A DNA stretch of 64,000 nucleotides from an uncultured Clostridia bacterium (GCA_945983355.1 CAMFSU010000013.1:1-64000), one strand, 5' to 3'; numbered from the stretch's first letter, positions 40,306 to 50,606 are shown. Notes: generated from the letters alone by a model not told the origin. Numbers and translations: made by a program.

Positions 40306-41165
40306 TCGGTTTTTTCCCAGTTTGACATACGCTTTGCGTATTTTTTTGTCATAACATTTATTTTATTAAGCACAGTATCAACAGTCAGTCGCGGCTTATA
40401 TTCGGCCTGTTGGGCCTCGTTATTTTCCTTAATGGCTGCCATAATTTGCGCTTTATCATCAGTAGCGAAAACCTTTTTTAAGGTTTTAAGGGTGTAATCG
40501 TACCCGTATTTTGACATTTCATCAAAGCTTTCGGGGGTGAAAACCAAGGTTTCAAGACGTTTATCATTTGGAAAATCATAAAGCTTTAAAATTTTGCTAT
40601 CAAACGCCTCGTTTTCAAAGAAATATTTATGGTTATCGAAATAAACGCAAAGGATATAATCTAAATCCTTGTCCATTAAAGGATAAGCAGGGATGTTATC
40701 CACAAAAGCGCCGTCTAAAATGCGGTCACCGTCGATTATTTCGCCCTTTACCAAAATTGGAATAGCAATGGCACCCTTTATATATTGTTGAAGCTTGTCA
40801 TAAGGTTGGTCGTGAAAGGGTATATATTCAACCTTGGATTTTGTAAAGTTCCAAACAGCAACATAATGCTCGTAACAAAGGGTATCGTCAGGGGTGAAAA
40901 CCTTACAAATTTCATCGCGAATTGGCCCCGGACCGCCGTAAGACAAAAACAACCGACCGTGTTTTTTGGGGTTAATGCTTTTCCAAATGCGTTCAAATTC
41001 GTGTGGCTTGCCAATACCGAGTGTTTGACCTGCAAGCATACCGATAGAGGCAGAGCTTACACATTTAATGCTGTCAATACCGAAAAATTCACTGGCCGCC
41101 TTTAAAAAGCCGTATTCATAAGCGCCCTTGCTTGCGGCGCCTGAAAGAACAATACCAATTTTCAT
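40302..41165 (-). CDS. patatin-like phospholipase family protein
   Basis: GIVLSGAASKGAYEYGFLKA oxyanion loop, SSASIGMLAG nucleophile elbow, DGAFVDNIP. Confidence 0.85.
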   Translation of the reverse strand: MKIGIVLSGAASKGAYEYGFLKAASEFFGIDSIKCVSSASIGMLAGQTLGIGKPHEFERIWKSINPKKHGRLFLSYGGPGPIRDEICKVFTPDDTLCYEHYVAVWNFTKSKVEYIPFHDQPYDKLQQYIKGAIAIPILVKGEIIDGDRILDGAFVDNIPAYPLMDKDLDYILCVYFDNHKYFFENEAFDSKILKLYDFPNDKRLETLVFTPESFDEMSKYGYDYTLKTLKKVFATDDKAQIMAAIKENNEAQQAEYKPRLTVDTVLNKINVMTKKYAKRMSNWEKTD

Positions 41166-41253
41166 TATTAGCTCAACCCCCTTTTGTTCTTTATAATTAT
41201 AACACACAAAACTTTTGTTTTCAACACCTATAACCACCCTTTATATTAACATA

Positions 41254-41282
41254 TTGACATTTTTTGATTTTACTTTTATAAT
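41254..41282 (+). promoter_or_regulatory. consensus sigma-A promoter upstream of bioY
   Basis: TTGACA, 17 nt, TATAAT. Confidence 0.75.
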
Positions 41283-41312
41283 AATTATATATCTACAAAA
41301 ACGAGGTTTAAA

Positions 41313-41831
41313 ATGAAACATAATCTTAAACATTTAACTTTTGCCGCACTTTTTACCGCGATAATCGCTGTTTTTGCTCAGCTTGCAATTCCAACACCCG
41401 CCATTGTGCCGGTTTCCTTGCAGGTTTTTATAATTTGCCTTTGCGGTTTTTTCTTGCATTTAAGATATTCGTCACTTTCGGTTGTTTGCTATATTCTTGC
41501 AGGCATTATGGGTGTCCCCGTTTTTTGCGGCTTTCAAGGCGGCCCGCAACATGTGCTTTCTTACACAGGCGGTTTTATAATTGGCTTTATCCCGCTTGTG
41601 TTTTGCTGTGGCATTGCCCATCTTTTTAAAACCGACCTTTTAAAAATTTTGGTTGGTGTTATTGGTGTTATTATTTGCCACTGCATTGGCGTTTTGCAAT
41701 ATTCTGCCCTTTCGGGAAACGATTTTTCTACAAGCGCACTTTTGGTGTCAATACCCTTTTTACTTAAAGATATTCCCCTTTGCATTTTAGCGTATTATAT
41801 TTCAAAGCCATTAAAAAAGAAATTTTTATAA
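41313..41831 (+). CDS. bioY: BioY-family biotin transporter S component
   Basis: 172 aa polytopic; IPTPAIVPVSLQVFIICLCG, GVPVFCGFQGGPQHVLSYTGGFIIGF. Confidence 0.9.
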   Translation: MKHNLKHLTFAALFTAIIAVFAQLAIPTPAIVPVSLQVFIICLCGFFLHLRYSSLSVVCYILAGIMGVPVFCGFQGGPQHVLSYTGGFIIGFIPLVFCCGIAHLFKTDLLKILVGVIGVIICHCIGVLQYSALSGNDFSTSALLVSIPFLLKDIPLCILAYYISKPLKKKFL

Positions 41832-41864
41832 ATTGGGCACACTAATTGCGGAGATGATTTTTTA

Positions 41865-42812
41865 ATGTGCACCGCAATTAGCTTTAACGCAAAAAACCAT
41901 TATTTTGGCAGAAATTTAGATTTGGATTTTTCTTATAATGAAAGTGTTGTAATAACACCGCGAAATTTTACCTTTAAAATGCGGTGCATTGATGATATTA
42001 CCACACACTTTGCCATAATCGGTATGGCAACCGTTGTTGACGGTGTTCCGCTTTATTATGAAGCAACAAATGAAAATGGCTTAAGTATTGCAGGGCTTAA
42101 CTTCCCCAATAACGCCCATTACAACCATAAAAAAGGCGGTGTGAATAATATCACACCGTTTGAATTTATACCCTATATTTTAAGCTGTTGTCAAACGGTT
42201 GATGATGCAATTAAGCTTTTGCAAAACCTTAACCTTGTAAATATAAATTTTAGTGATGCTTTGCCACTTTCCCCCTTGCACTTTTTTATTTGTGACAGTA
42301 AAAAAGCAATTACAGTCGAGCCGTTAAAAACAGGGCTTAAAATTTATGAAAACCCTGTGGGTGTGCTTACAAACAACCCAACTTTCGATTGGCATTTACT
42401 GAATTTGCAAAATTACACCGCACTTCACAGCGGCATAGCGGAAAATAAGCTTCTTAAAAGCTTTAATCAACACAACTTTTCATTAGGTCTTGGCGCTGTG
42501 GGACTTCCGGGTGATTTTTCATCCCCCTCCCGCTTTGTTAGAGCAGTTTTTGTGAAAGAAAATTCACCAACCGACCTTGAAAACGACAGTGCCATCACCC
42601 ACTTTTTTCACATTTTATCATCTGTTGCAATGCCAAAGGGGTGTGTACAGACCGAGCGCGGCGAATTTGAATATACCCGTTACACCTGTTGCTGTGACAC
42701 CAAAAAGGGCGACTATTATTACACCACCTATGAAAACCCGAAAATTACAAAAATTTCAATACGCGATTTTGATTTAAACAGCAGTGAAATTTATAAAATT
42801 GAAGCACAGTAG
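41865..42812 (+). CDS. choloylglycine hydrolase / bile-salt-hydrolase-like Ntn hydrolase
   Basis: Catalytic Met-Cys N-terminus MCTAISF, GRNLDLDFSYNE, LTNNPTFDWH, SRFVRA. Confidence 0.9.
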   Translation: MCTAISFNAKNHYFGRNLDLDFSYNESVVITPRNFTFKMRCIDDITTHFAIIGMATVVDGVPLYYEATNENGLSIAGLNFPNNAHYNHKKGGVNNITPFEFIPYILSCCQTVDDAIKLLQNLNLVNINFSDALPLSPLHFFICDSKKAITVEPLKTGLKIYENPVGVLTNNPTFDWHLLNLQNYTALHSGIAENKLLKSFNQHNFSLGLGAVGLPGDFSSPSRFVRAVFVKENSPTDLENDSAITHFFHILSSVAMPKGCVQTERGEFEYTRYTCCCDTKKGDYYYTTYENPKITKISIRDFDLNSSEIYKIEAQ

Positions 42813-42822
42813 AATACAAAAC

Positions 42823-42870
42823 AACAAAAGCAACCGCAAATCACAAGTGGATTTGCAGTTGCTTTTGTTA
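42823..42870. terminator. intrinsic terminator
   Basis: AACAAAAGCAACcGCAAATcacaagtgGATTTGCaGTTGCTTTTGTT. Confidence 0.8.
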
Positions 42871-42883
42871 ACGTGTATTACTA

Positions 42884-43933
42884 TTACACCATATCCCAAG
42901 TCAATATAGTATCTTCTTTAAGGTCTTTGATAACCTTTCTTCCAAGAATAATTTCAGTATATTGGGGCGAAATACCTGTGCCAGGCCTTTTGGGCATTAT
43001 ATCCTCTTTCTCTATAACCTCGCCCATCTTCATATCCCTTGTCAGCACAAGTGAACGTCTTGCCTCTCTTCTTGGCACCTCTTCACAAGGAAGTATTGTT
43101 TTTTCGGACGAACCCAAAACATTATCAATCCACTTGAAATTATCTATTGCCTTTTTAAAATCGGAAGGGTCGCCCGCATGATAATGGTCATTACCGGTAA
43201 GGGTTTTATCTAAAGTGAAATGCTTTTCTATAACTTCAGCACCTAATAAATAAGCGGTTGCCAAGGTCATCATTGTTTCATCAGGCGCCACATGATCGCT
43301 AAATCCAATGCGTGCATCAGGGAAATTTTTCTTTAATGTTTCAATAATTCGAAGATTTGCATCAGACGGCTTAGTAGGATATGAAAGTACACAGTGGAAC
43401 AAAACAACATCATCACACCCTGCAGATTTTATAGCTCGGTACGCTTCGTCAATTTCAGAAATATATGATGCACCGACCGAAATATAAACTGGTTTTCCTT
43501 TAGAGGAGATATGTTTTATAAATGGAATATTTGAAAGGTCCGATGAAGAGATTTTATAAAAATCAACCATATCTGCCAAATAATCCGCCGAAGCATAATC
43601 AAAGGGTGTAGAAGTAAAATCCATACCTTTTGAATGTGTGTAATTACAAAGTTCTCGATACTCTTCCTCACCAAAACTGTCGTGTTTTAAGAAAAGTTCG
43701 TACTGTGTTTTTGTAGGTTCTTTTGTTGTATCCCAATAAGCAGGTGAATTTTTAGAAACTATCGTTCCCGCCTTATAGGATTGAAATTTTGCACAGTCTA
43801 TCCCTGCATCTGCGGCAGCATCGATATAAAGTTTTGCCGCCTCTAACGGAGAAATAGACAATGCTTTGGCTGTGTCATAAAAATTAACACCCATTTCAGC
43901 AATTACATACGGTTTTTTCATAATTCCCTCCAT
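42884..43933 (-). CDS. NeuB/PseI/LegI-type nonulosonic acid synthase with SAF domain
   Basis: VIAEMGVNFYDTAKA, GIDCAKFQSYKA, IGFSDHVAPDE, SAF tail RRSLVLTRDMKMGEVIEKEDI. Confidence 0.92.
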   Translation of the reverse strand: MEGIMKKPYVIAEMGVNFYDTAKALSISPLEAAKLYIDAAADAGIDCAKFQSYKAGTIVSKNSPAYWDTTKEPTKTQYELFLKHDSFGEEEYRELCNYTHSKGMDFTSTPFDYASADYLADMVDFYKISSSDLSNIPFIKHISSKGKPVYISVGASYISEIDEAYRAIKSAGCDDVVLFHCVLSYPTKPSDANLRIIETLKKNFPDARIGFSDHVAPDETMMTLATAYLLGAEVIEKHFTLDKTLTGNDHYHAGDPSDFKKAIDNFKWIDNVLGSSEKTILPCEEVPRREARRSLVLTRDMKMGEVIEKEDIMPKRPGTGISPQYTEIILGRKVIKDLKEDTILTWDMV

Positions 43934-43934
43934 A

Positions 43935-45536
43935 TTATAAATTATTAATTATTCCAACAACTCTTTTTCTTCCGTTGCGCAAATCATGCTCTAATAACTG
44001 ATTTTGAAAACGCTGTCGTGCTTCTTTAGAAAATGAAAGATACATCTTTAAAGTACTTTCAATAATTTCATCATTAGGGTTAAGACCAATATAGGTGAAA
44101 CCATTTTCATTGCAAACAAATCCGTGTTTTTCCTCACGATGATTCTGTGCCATAGCAATCGAAGGAACCCCTAATAAAGCAAGTTCATATCCTGTTCTTC
44201 CCCGTGATGTTACGGCAATATCACAAGAGCTCATAAGCTCTGGCATATTGGAAACGTCATAAAGCACTTCTATATTAGGATACTTGTTATATCCCAACAA
44301 CTCATCAACATTATGCTTAGCTCTGCCCAAAACCACAACAAAGTGATATTTTGAATACTCTGGTTTGGAAACAATAGAAAGCAACCTATCTGAATAATTT
44401 TGCGGGTCTGCACCACCAAAAGAAATGAACACCCTTTCAACATCGTTCTTGATTTCTATCGGGTCGTAAAACATAAATAGCTTCCCGCAAATATAATATT
44501 TTTCTCCAGCCCTTATCTGAGACATTGGTTCATCGTGATAAAGCGCATTAAATACCAAGTCAGCTTTTAAGATTCCTTCACCATCATCTTCAAAATTAAC
44601 AATTTTAGCATCTGGCAAAACTGTTTTTAAACCAATCATATAATCTATAGATGTTGTAAGTATATCATTAATAAAAATAGTATACTGCTTTTCTTTACAT
44701 CTATCAAATAATTCCGATATACCATTTACAGGTATCAAATTGTGGGTAGTTGTTCCGAAAATTTTGGGGTCTGTCTGATTTATATCATAATAGATATCAG
44801 GCCTTGTATAAAATTCATCCGCTAATTCAAGAGCGCGATAAATATGCCCTACCCCTCTTTTATTGTTGCCGTTAACATAAATAGCAACCTTTTGTTTGTT
44901 TAAGGATGCCGCTACGCTTTGAAGGTCAGAGAAAGTATCAACGTCCTGTGATTCATTTTCAGGCACTTCAAACACATCAACCTTACTTCCTATTCGGGTT
45001 TTGGGGGTTATAATTTCAGCTTTCGAAATTACAAAAGCACCTGTTTCCATATAACACGGAGGTAGATACTGACGATTAAGTCGTTCGGTATAATTCGGAA
45101 CTTTTTTTCCATCTTTTTCACCCCACGAGAGATGAGGAGCATTGATTGCAGATATTAATGTATCCAAGTCATTCTTAATTGCATATTGAATGGCATTATC
45201 AAGCGTTTCCACCGAAAGTGTCGGTGATGTGGGTTGCATAGTCACAACATAATCCCATTGCTGCTCTTGTGGAATAGCATCATATATAACCGCATCCAGC
45301 GTTACCACGTCACCACAAAGTTCCGCATCTCTCCAATGACATTTGGCGCCCATTCGTTTTGCTATAATAGCAACCTCTGGCGAATCGGTTGATACTATAA
45401 CATCTGTAATGCATTTAGAAGCAAGAGCGTTCTTGATTGAATAATAAATCAATGGATGTCCGCCTATAATTCTGATGTTTTTATTTGGGATTCCTTTAGA
45501 ACCCGCACGGGCAGGAATAATAGCTAATATTTTCAT
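43935..45536 (-). CDS. fusion: CMP-nonulosonate cytidylyltransferase (NeuA/PseF/LegF-like) + PseG-like domain
   Basis: N-terminal ILAIIPARAGSKGIPNKNIR; C-terminal NKRGVGHIYRALELAD...FISFGGADPQNYS...SRGRTGYELALLGVPSI. Confidence 0.88.
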   Translation of the reverse strand: MKILAIIPARAGSKGIPNKNIRIIGGHPLIYYSIKNALASKCITDVIVSTDSPEVAIIAKRMGAKCHWRDAELCGDVVTLDAVIYDAIPQEQQWDYVVTMQPTSPTLSVETLDNAIQYAIKNDLDTLISAINAPHLSWGEKDGKKVPNYTERLNRQYLPPCYMETGAFVISKAEIITPKTRIGSKVDVFEVPENESQDVDTFSDLQSVAASLNKQKVAIYVNGNNKRGVGHIYRALELADEFYTRPDIYYDINQTDPKIFGTTTHNLIPVNGISELFDRCKEKQYTIFINDILTTSIDYMIGLKTVLPDAKIVNFEDDGEGILKADLVFNALYHDEPMSQIRAGEKYYICGKLFMFYDPIEIKNDVERVFISFGGADPQNYSDRLLSIVSKPEYSKYHFVVVLGRAKHNVDELLGYNKYPNIEVLYDVSNMPELMSSCDIAVTSRGRTGYELALLGVPSIAMAQNHREEKHGFVCNENGFTYIGLNPNDEIIESTLKMYLSFSKEARQRFQNQLLEHDLRNGRKRVVGIINNL

Positions 45537-45556
45537 ATTTTCACCCTCAATTGAAA

Positions 45557-46957
45557 TTAAAAAATACTTTTATTTTTATAAACTTTCCATACGGTTAAAA
45601 TAGCCGCAACAAAGAAAATAGACCATCTAATTATAACCATATCAACTATAAGATAGAATACCGCCACAAATATAATAAATATCGCAAGATACAAATAAAA
45701 GAATTTGTATGGATAATGGTATTCTTGTTTTATAATAACCTTTGCTATAAACGAATGGAACAGATATAACAATATATATGAAATCATTGTTGCTAATGCT
45801 GCGCCAAACATACCCACAGCGCGTATTAAGAAATAATTTAAAACAATATTAACCACACAAGCTAACGCTGTGCCGATGGCTATCATTTTGGTTTTCTTGT
45901 GATAAAATTCAAAGTTGACAGGAAAAGTATACAAGAAAACAAAATATGTTCCAACAATCAAAATAGGTATGATTTTTATACTGGGCCAAAAATCGCTTTG
46001 TGCAAAAAGTTTTACAACTTCGGGCATCGCCATTATAAACCCAATTGAAAGGCAGGTGTAAAGGAAAACATAGTTTTTCGTTTTTTGTTTTAAGCGTTCC
46101 TTTTGGTTAGCTTTAATATCATCATGATAAAATGGAACCCAAGTGGTATTTAAAGCATTGAATATTATATTCATAACATTGGCAAATGCAACTGCAAATC
46201 CATAAATACCCGTTTCTGAGTCGTTAACGATTTTCTGAATCATTACTTTATCACATTGATGCAAAACCGTATTTGAAAGCCCGTGAAAAACTATTGGCAA
46301 ACAAAGCGTAAGACAAAATGCCCATTCTTTTTTTGAAAAAAAGCTTTTACCCTTATATAAAAAATAAATAAAAAACCCTGTTCCCGCTATTATATATGGA
46401 ATAGCATGTCCTAATGCATATCCAAAATATGATTCTTGATGTTTTAAAACGCCTTTAATAAATAAAAACGAAAGTGCCACCCCAGACAAAGCAATAACTA
46501 TTGAAAAAACAAAATTGGTTTTTGCTTGTTTATCATAGGTGAACTTAAACAATGCCCATTGTGTTGCAACCATTCCGGCAGAATGTAACATCATTACAAC
46601 AATCATACCTACAGATAGCTCTACAATTTGTGAAATGGGTATTATTAGAATTCCTATTATAAGCGAAAACAACAAGCTCGAAATAAGCGAAATTGTTAAC
46701 GCATTAGAAAAACATTTGTCCCGATTTTCGCCATCATAATATATACTTGTGGGTGCAATAATCGACTGAGTCTGCAATCCCATAAGTATAACTAATATAG
46801 ATAGATATGATGCGTATATAGTATAAACGCCATAATTTTCCGTCCCTAAAATTCGGGTGAAAATTGGAATTGTAAAAAAATTTATACCATTTAAAATTAT
46901 AGGACCTAATAGATTAAAAAAAACCACCTGGTTTAATTTTTTTGTATCGTTTTTCAT
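45557..46957 (-). CDS. Wzx-like polysaccharide flippase
   Basis: Polytopic MATE/PST-type protein (GPIILNGINFFTIPIFTRILGTENYGVYTIY); probable start MKNDTKK. Confidence 0.9.
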   Translation of the reverse strand: MKNDTKKLNQVVFFNLLGPIILNGINFFTIPIFTRILGTENYGVYTIYASYLSILVILMGLQTQSIIAPTSIYYDGENRDKCFSNALTISLISSLLFSLIIGILIIPISQIVELSVGMIVVMMLHSAGMVATQWALFKFTYDKQAKTNFVFSIVIALSGVALSFLFIKGVLKHQESYFGYALGHAIPYIIAGTGFFIYFLYKGKSFFSKKEWAFCLTLCLPIVFHGLSNTVLHQCDKVMIQKIVNDSETGIYGFAVAFANVMNIIFNALNTTWVPFYHDDIKANQKERLKQKTKNYVFLYTCLSIGFIMAMPEVVKLFAQSDFWPSIKIIPILIVGTYFVFLYTFPVNFEFYHKKTKMIAIGTALACVVNIVLNYFLIRAVGMFGAALATMISYILLYLFHSFIAKVIIKQEYHYPYKFFYLYLAIFIIFVAVFYLIVDMVIIRWSIFFVAAILTVWKVYKNKSIF

Positions 46958-46958
46958 T

Positions 46959-49481
46959 TTATTCTCCGAATTTGGACAACAATCCCCGCAATTCATCCAA
47001 ATCTTTTACTATAATTATCTTATCTGGGTTTTTATACATAGTGCGAAGCTTTTGAACCATATCTTCGGCATTTTCAAAAAAATCACCAAATAACTCATAC
47101 GTGAAAACAATTGTGGGCTCTTTGTTAAAAAGCATTTTAGGGGTGAATTGCGCAGTAGAAAAAGCACTGACAAGAACGTGTGAATCGGTCAGTTGTCTTG
47201 CGCATTCGATTTCCCACAAATTTCCTACGTCATCAATGCTATAACAACTAAACTTTTCTTTGTCCTGTCTTGGGTGCACACGCAAAACCACACTGTCCTT
47301 AATAACACTTAAGATCTCATTTTCGATTATGTCTGCCTTTTCACCTATGGCAGTTTCTCGCAAGGGTTGTGTTAAATACACGAATTTGCTGTTTTTATAT
47401 AAATCATTTTCCTTGTAATCAAAAACCTTTTCCAAAATCTCACTTTTCGCAAAAGCCGGCATAGGTTCAACTGTTTCGAATGAATTCCCGTCATAACATT
47501 CAGGATGATTAAGATAAAGCTTGTCAATATTGTATGACATTTTACCGTTTAATATAAAATTATTTACAAATTTAAAGATGTTTGAACGAAACTTCTTCTC
47601 TAAATCTTCGATATAATAAGACCCCAATCCATCTTCGTACTGAACAAATTCGGCTTGTGGATTAGAAAGTCGCACAAGGTCTGTGAACTGGGTGAAAAAG
47701 CTGACATACACCGTTTTATAGTTGGTTCTAAAACCTTTCGCGCCTATGTGTTTTTTTAGTGTGTATTCTGGAGCAAAAATTCTGAACAAGGTAAGTAATT
47801 TGTTAACAGCCCCATTTAAATGCTTATATTTTTTAACCAATATAACATTATTAAAAATATTCGTTTCTTTAAGGTTTTTAGCAATAGACTTTGCGGTAGA
47901 AAATTGGTCATAAATATAAATATCCGAATTTTTATTATCTTTTGCAAGATTAATGGCATTTACAACCTGATAAGGAGTGTCACAAACGAACAAAGACTCG
48001 TCCGTTTTCTTGTGATTTTCCTTGTAAATACAAAACATTGCAAACCCTAAATACAGCCAAAATGTTATCGCATGTGGAGATTGTCTGCAGAAAAGCATAT
48101 GAGATTCGCTAACCATTTGAGAAATAAAAACGGTTAATAAAACAAATATTGAAGCAATTATATTGTATGTCTTTGTTCCGTAAAACTTTTTAAGCGCTAC
48201 TATATATCCCTTTGCAATAGATACAGCGAATATTAGAAATATAAGTAATCCAATTATTCCGGAACAAACCAAAATCTGAATAATTGCATTATGTAAGTAT
48301 CCATCTACCCTCTTTAATTCACTAATATCGAGTTCGGTCAACTTGCTTTCATCTATGTTTCCAATTAACGTATCTCCATTATAAATATCCGCCTCTGCAA
48401 CGCCGAATAATGGATTGTCTTTTAATAACGCTATTCCCGCGCTCCAAATAGTAAGTCTTCCGTTAGTCGCATCTCCGTCTTGTTCCACACGCTCTAATGA
48501 AATTTCTGAATCCTCACTGTCGAAATCTCCAATAAAATCGTTTCCGTTGCCATCATTGCCTGAAGAATATTTATTGTCGACAAATCTAACAAAATTTGCT
48601 ATTTTCGGTAAAAACAACATGGTTTTCCGTGAAGCAAATGTTGCGCCTTGCAAAACCAATAAAGATGAGGCCAAACAAACAACAATTAAACAAATAGCAA
48701 TTATACTTTTAAAACGCTTAAATAAATAAGGGGATACAAATAATGCTATTACAGCTGAAATTCCAATAAAAATTGCCAAATATCCGCCTTTAGATAATGT
48801 GGCAGAATAATATAAAAACTGTATAACAGCATTTATGATATAGAACCACTTGAATTTTAAAAAATGTTTTTTATCTAATATGTAGGTAATAAACGATAAA
48901 AATATTGCGACAACACTAAAAACAGCACCTATATTGGCGCTGGTATAAACACCATGCAAACGATTATAATATACACCTATTGCTAATGTGGTTTCGCCCC
49001 TTGTAAAAACAAGAGAATACTGTATCGCGTACATTAATATAGATATAGCCGATGCAATAAATATAATCGCAACAAAAATATCATTAATAATAATAAAAGC
49101 TTTTTTGTAAACTTTATCATCTTTTTCATAATCTAAAGGATAAATTACAAACAACAAAATGCTGTTATATATTAAATGCTTAATACCTCCGTACATTCGG
49201 TCCATATTAAACAGTATAGTCACCACAAACATTGCGCTGAATAAAACTAACCACCAAGATTTATATCCTTTAAAGCATATTCTTTTGGTTAATATATCAT
49301 ATCCTATTAGCACAATACCCCAAACAAATAATATCTTTTTGGGATAATCAAAAATTGCCCCCAATGTCGGAAAATACCATAATATTGCCATAATAAGATA
49401 TATTGCCGAAAAAAGCATTCTGTTGGTAAAAATATTCACCATCTTACCTATGAAATTTTCCTTTTTTTTCGCTAAATTCAA
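46959..49481 (-). CDS. fusion: Wzy/O-antigen-ligase-like membrane polymerase + C-terminal GT52-like (sialyltransferase-type) domain
   Basis: 840 aa; N-terminal polytopic with NGRLTIWSAGIALLKDNPLFGV; C-terminal SLFVCDTPYQVVNAINLA...VYVSFFTQFTDLV...VLRVHPRQ...VLVSAFSTAQFTPK. Confidence 0.85.
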   Translation of the reverse strand: MNLAKKKENFIGKMVNIFTNRMLFSAIYLIMAILWYFPTLGAIFDYPKKILFVWGIVLIGYDILTKRICFKGYKSWWLVLFSAMFVVTILFNMDRMYGGIKHLIYNSILLFVIYPLDYEKDDKVYKKAFIIINDIFVAIIFIASAISILMYAIQYSLVFTRGETTLAIGVYYNRLHGVYTSANIGAVFSVVAIFLSFITYILDKKHFLKFKWFYIINAVIQFLYYSATLSKGGYLAIFIGISAVIALFVSPYLFKRFKSIIAICLIVVCLASSLLVLQGATFASRKTMLFLPKIANFVRFVDNKYSSGNDGNGNDFIGDFDSEDSEISLERVEQDGDATNGRLTIWSAGIALLKDNPLFGVAEADIYNGDTLIGNIDESKLTELDISELKRVDGYLHNAIIQILVCSGIIGLLIFLIFAVSIAKGYIVALKKFYGTKTYNIIASIFVLLTVFISQMVSESHMLFCRQSPHAITFWLYLGFAMFCIYKENHKKTDESLFVCDTPYQVVNAINLAKDNKNSDIYIYDQFSTAKSIAKNLKETNIFNNVILVKKYKHLNGAVNKLLTLFRIFAPEYTLKKHIGAKGFRTNYKTVYVSFFTQFTDLVRLSNPQAEFVQYEDGLGSYYIEDLEKKFRSNIFKFVNNFILNGKMSYNIDKLYLNHPECYDGNSFETVEPMPAFAKSEILEKVFDYKENDLYKNSKFVYLTQPLRETAIGEKADIIENEILSVIKDSVVLRVHPRQDKEKFSCYSIDDVGNLWEIECARQLTDSHVLVSAFSTAQFTPKMLFNKEPTIVFTYELFGDFFENAEDMVQKLRTMYKNPDKIIIVKDLDELRGLLSKFGE

Positions 49482-49503
49482 AGATTAAACCACCTTTTTG
49501 AGC

Positions 49504-50577
49504 TTACTTTAACATCTTTAATAATTCCAAATCTTTCTCTCTGCAATTATTTATATCATAACCGCCTTCAATTATTTTGGATGAAGTATCTTCTCTAACT
49601 TTATTTTCAAAAACTGACAAAAGTTTTTCTGCCCAAAATTCATCCGTTTCTTTTAAAGGCACAAACGAAACCTCACCCGTTATATCAACTTCCTTTGAGA
49701 TTTCAGAGCTAACCACACAGTGAAGACCTGCGGCTTGTGCTTCCAATGCAACAATTGGCAAACCTTCAAAAAGAGAGGGGAGAAAGAAAATATCTGACGC
49801 CTGTAAAATTTCGGGAATATCCGTCCTCTTGCCAAGAAACATAACCTTATCCTTAATGCCCAACTGTTCAGCATAACTATGAACATCCTGTTCCATCTCA
49901 CCTGTGCCCACCGAAACAAGAACAGCATTATTTTGTTTTTCTAAAACCGCCTTGAATATATCTAACATTCTAATTGGATTTTTCTGAGGGGATAATCTTC
50001 CGATATGGCATACAACCATTTTTTCGCTTACCCCTAACTCTTCTCGTTTCTTTTGCCTTAATTGCGGGTTGTAAACAAACTTTTTTGCATCGATAGCATT
50101 TGGGATCACTAATGCCTTATTGGCGTTTCCAAACATATATTCAGAAGCAATTTTAGAACACGCAACATATTCTTTTGTAAAAAAACTGAGAAACGGCTTG
50201 CACAAACGGTGCAAACGCACCTTTTGGGTGGAACCGTTATGGCTATGGGTGACAATTTTTCTTCCCATAAGCCACGGTACAAATTCAGTTATTGCCGCCC
50301 CCGCGTCAAGAATATTAAAATATACGGTATCATATTCGGGGTGATTTTTTAATATTTCCCATAATTTTTTCCAATGGGCTAATAATCCCTTGCTTTTTGC
50401 AGGAATATGATAAACCTTGCTGCCCATACTTCCAATAAATTCGCTGTGAGCAATCGTTTTAAAATCAATCACATAGTCAAAAATAATATCCTCTTTTAAC
50501 CGTTGTGCGAGATTAATTACATACGCTTCTATCCCGCCGGGGTTATCGGTCATCCCATATACCAAAACACGTTTCAT
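49504..50577 (-). CDS. glycosyltransferase family 4
   Basis: GMTDNPGGIEAYVINLAQRL, CHIGRLSPQKNPIRMLDIF, FLPSLFEGLPIVALEAQAAGL. Confidence 0.92.
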   Translation of the reverse strand: MKRVLVYGMTDNPGGIEAYVINLAQRLKEDIIFDYVIDFKTIAHSEFIGSMGSKVYHIPAKSKGLLAHWKKLWEILKNHPEYDTVYFNILDAGAAITEFVPWLMGRKIVTHSHNGSTQKVRLHRLCKPFLSFFTKEYVACSKIASEYMFGNANKALVIPNAIDAKKFVYNPQLRQKKREELGVSEKMVVCHIGRLSPQKNPIRMLDIFKAVLEKQNNAVLVSVGTGEMEQDVHSYAEQLGIKDKVMFLGKRTDIPEILQASDIFFLPSLFEGLPIVALEAQAAGLHCVVSSEISKEVDITGEVSFVPLKETDEFWAEKLLSVFENKVREDTSSKIIEGGYDINNCREKDLELLKMLK

Positions 50578-50606
50578 TTGACACCTCGAAAAAACGGCTT
50601 TAAAAT

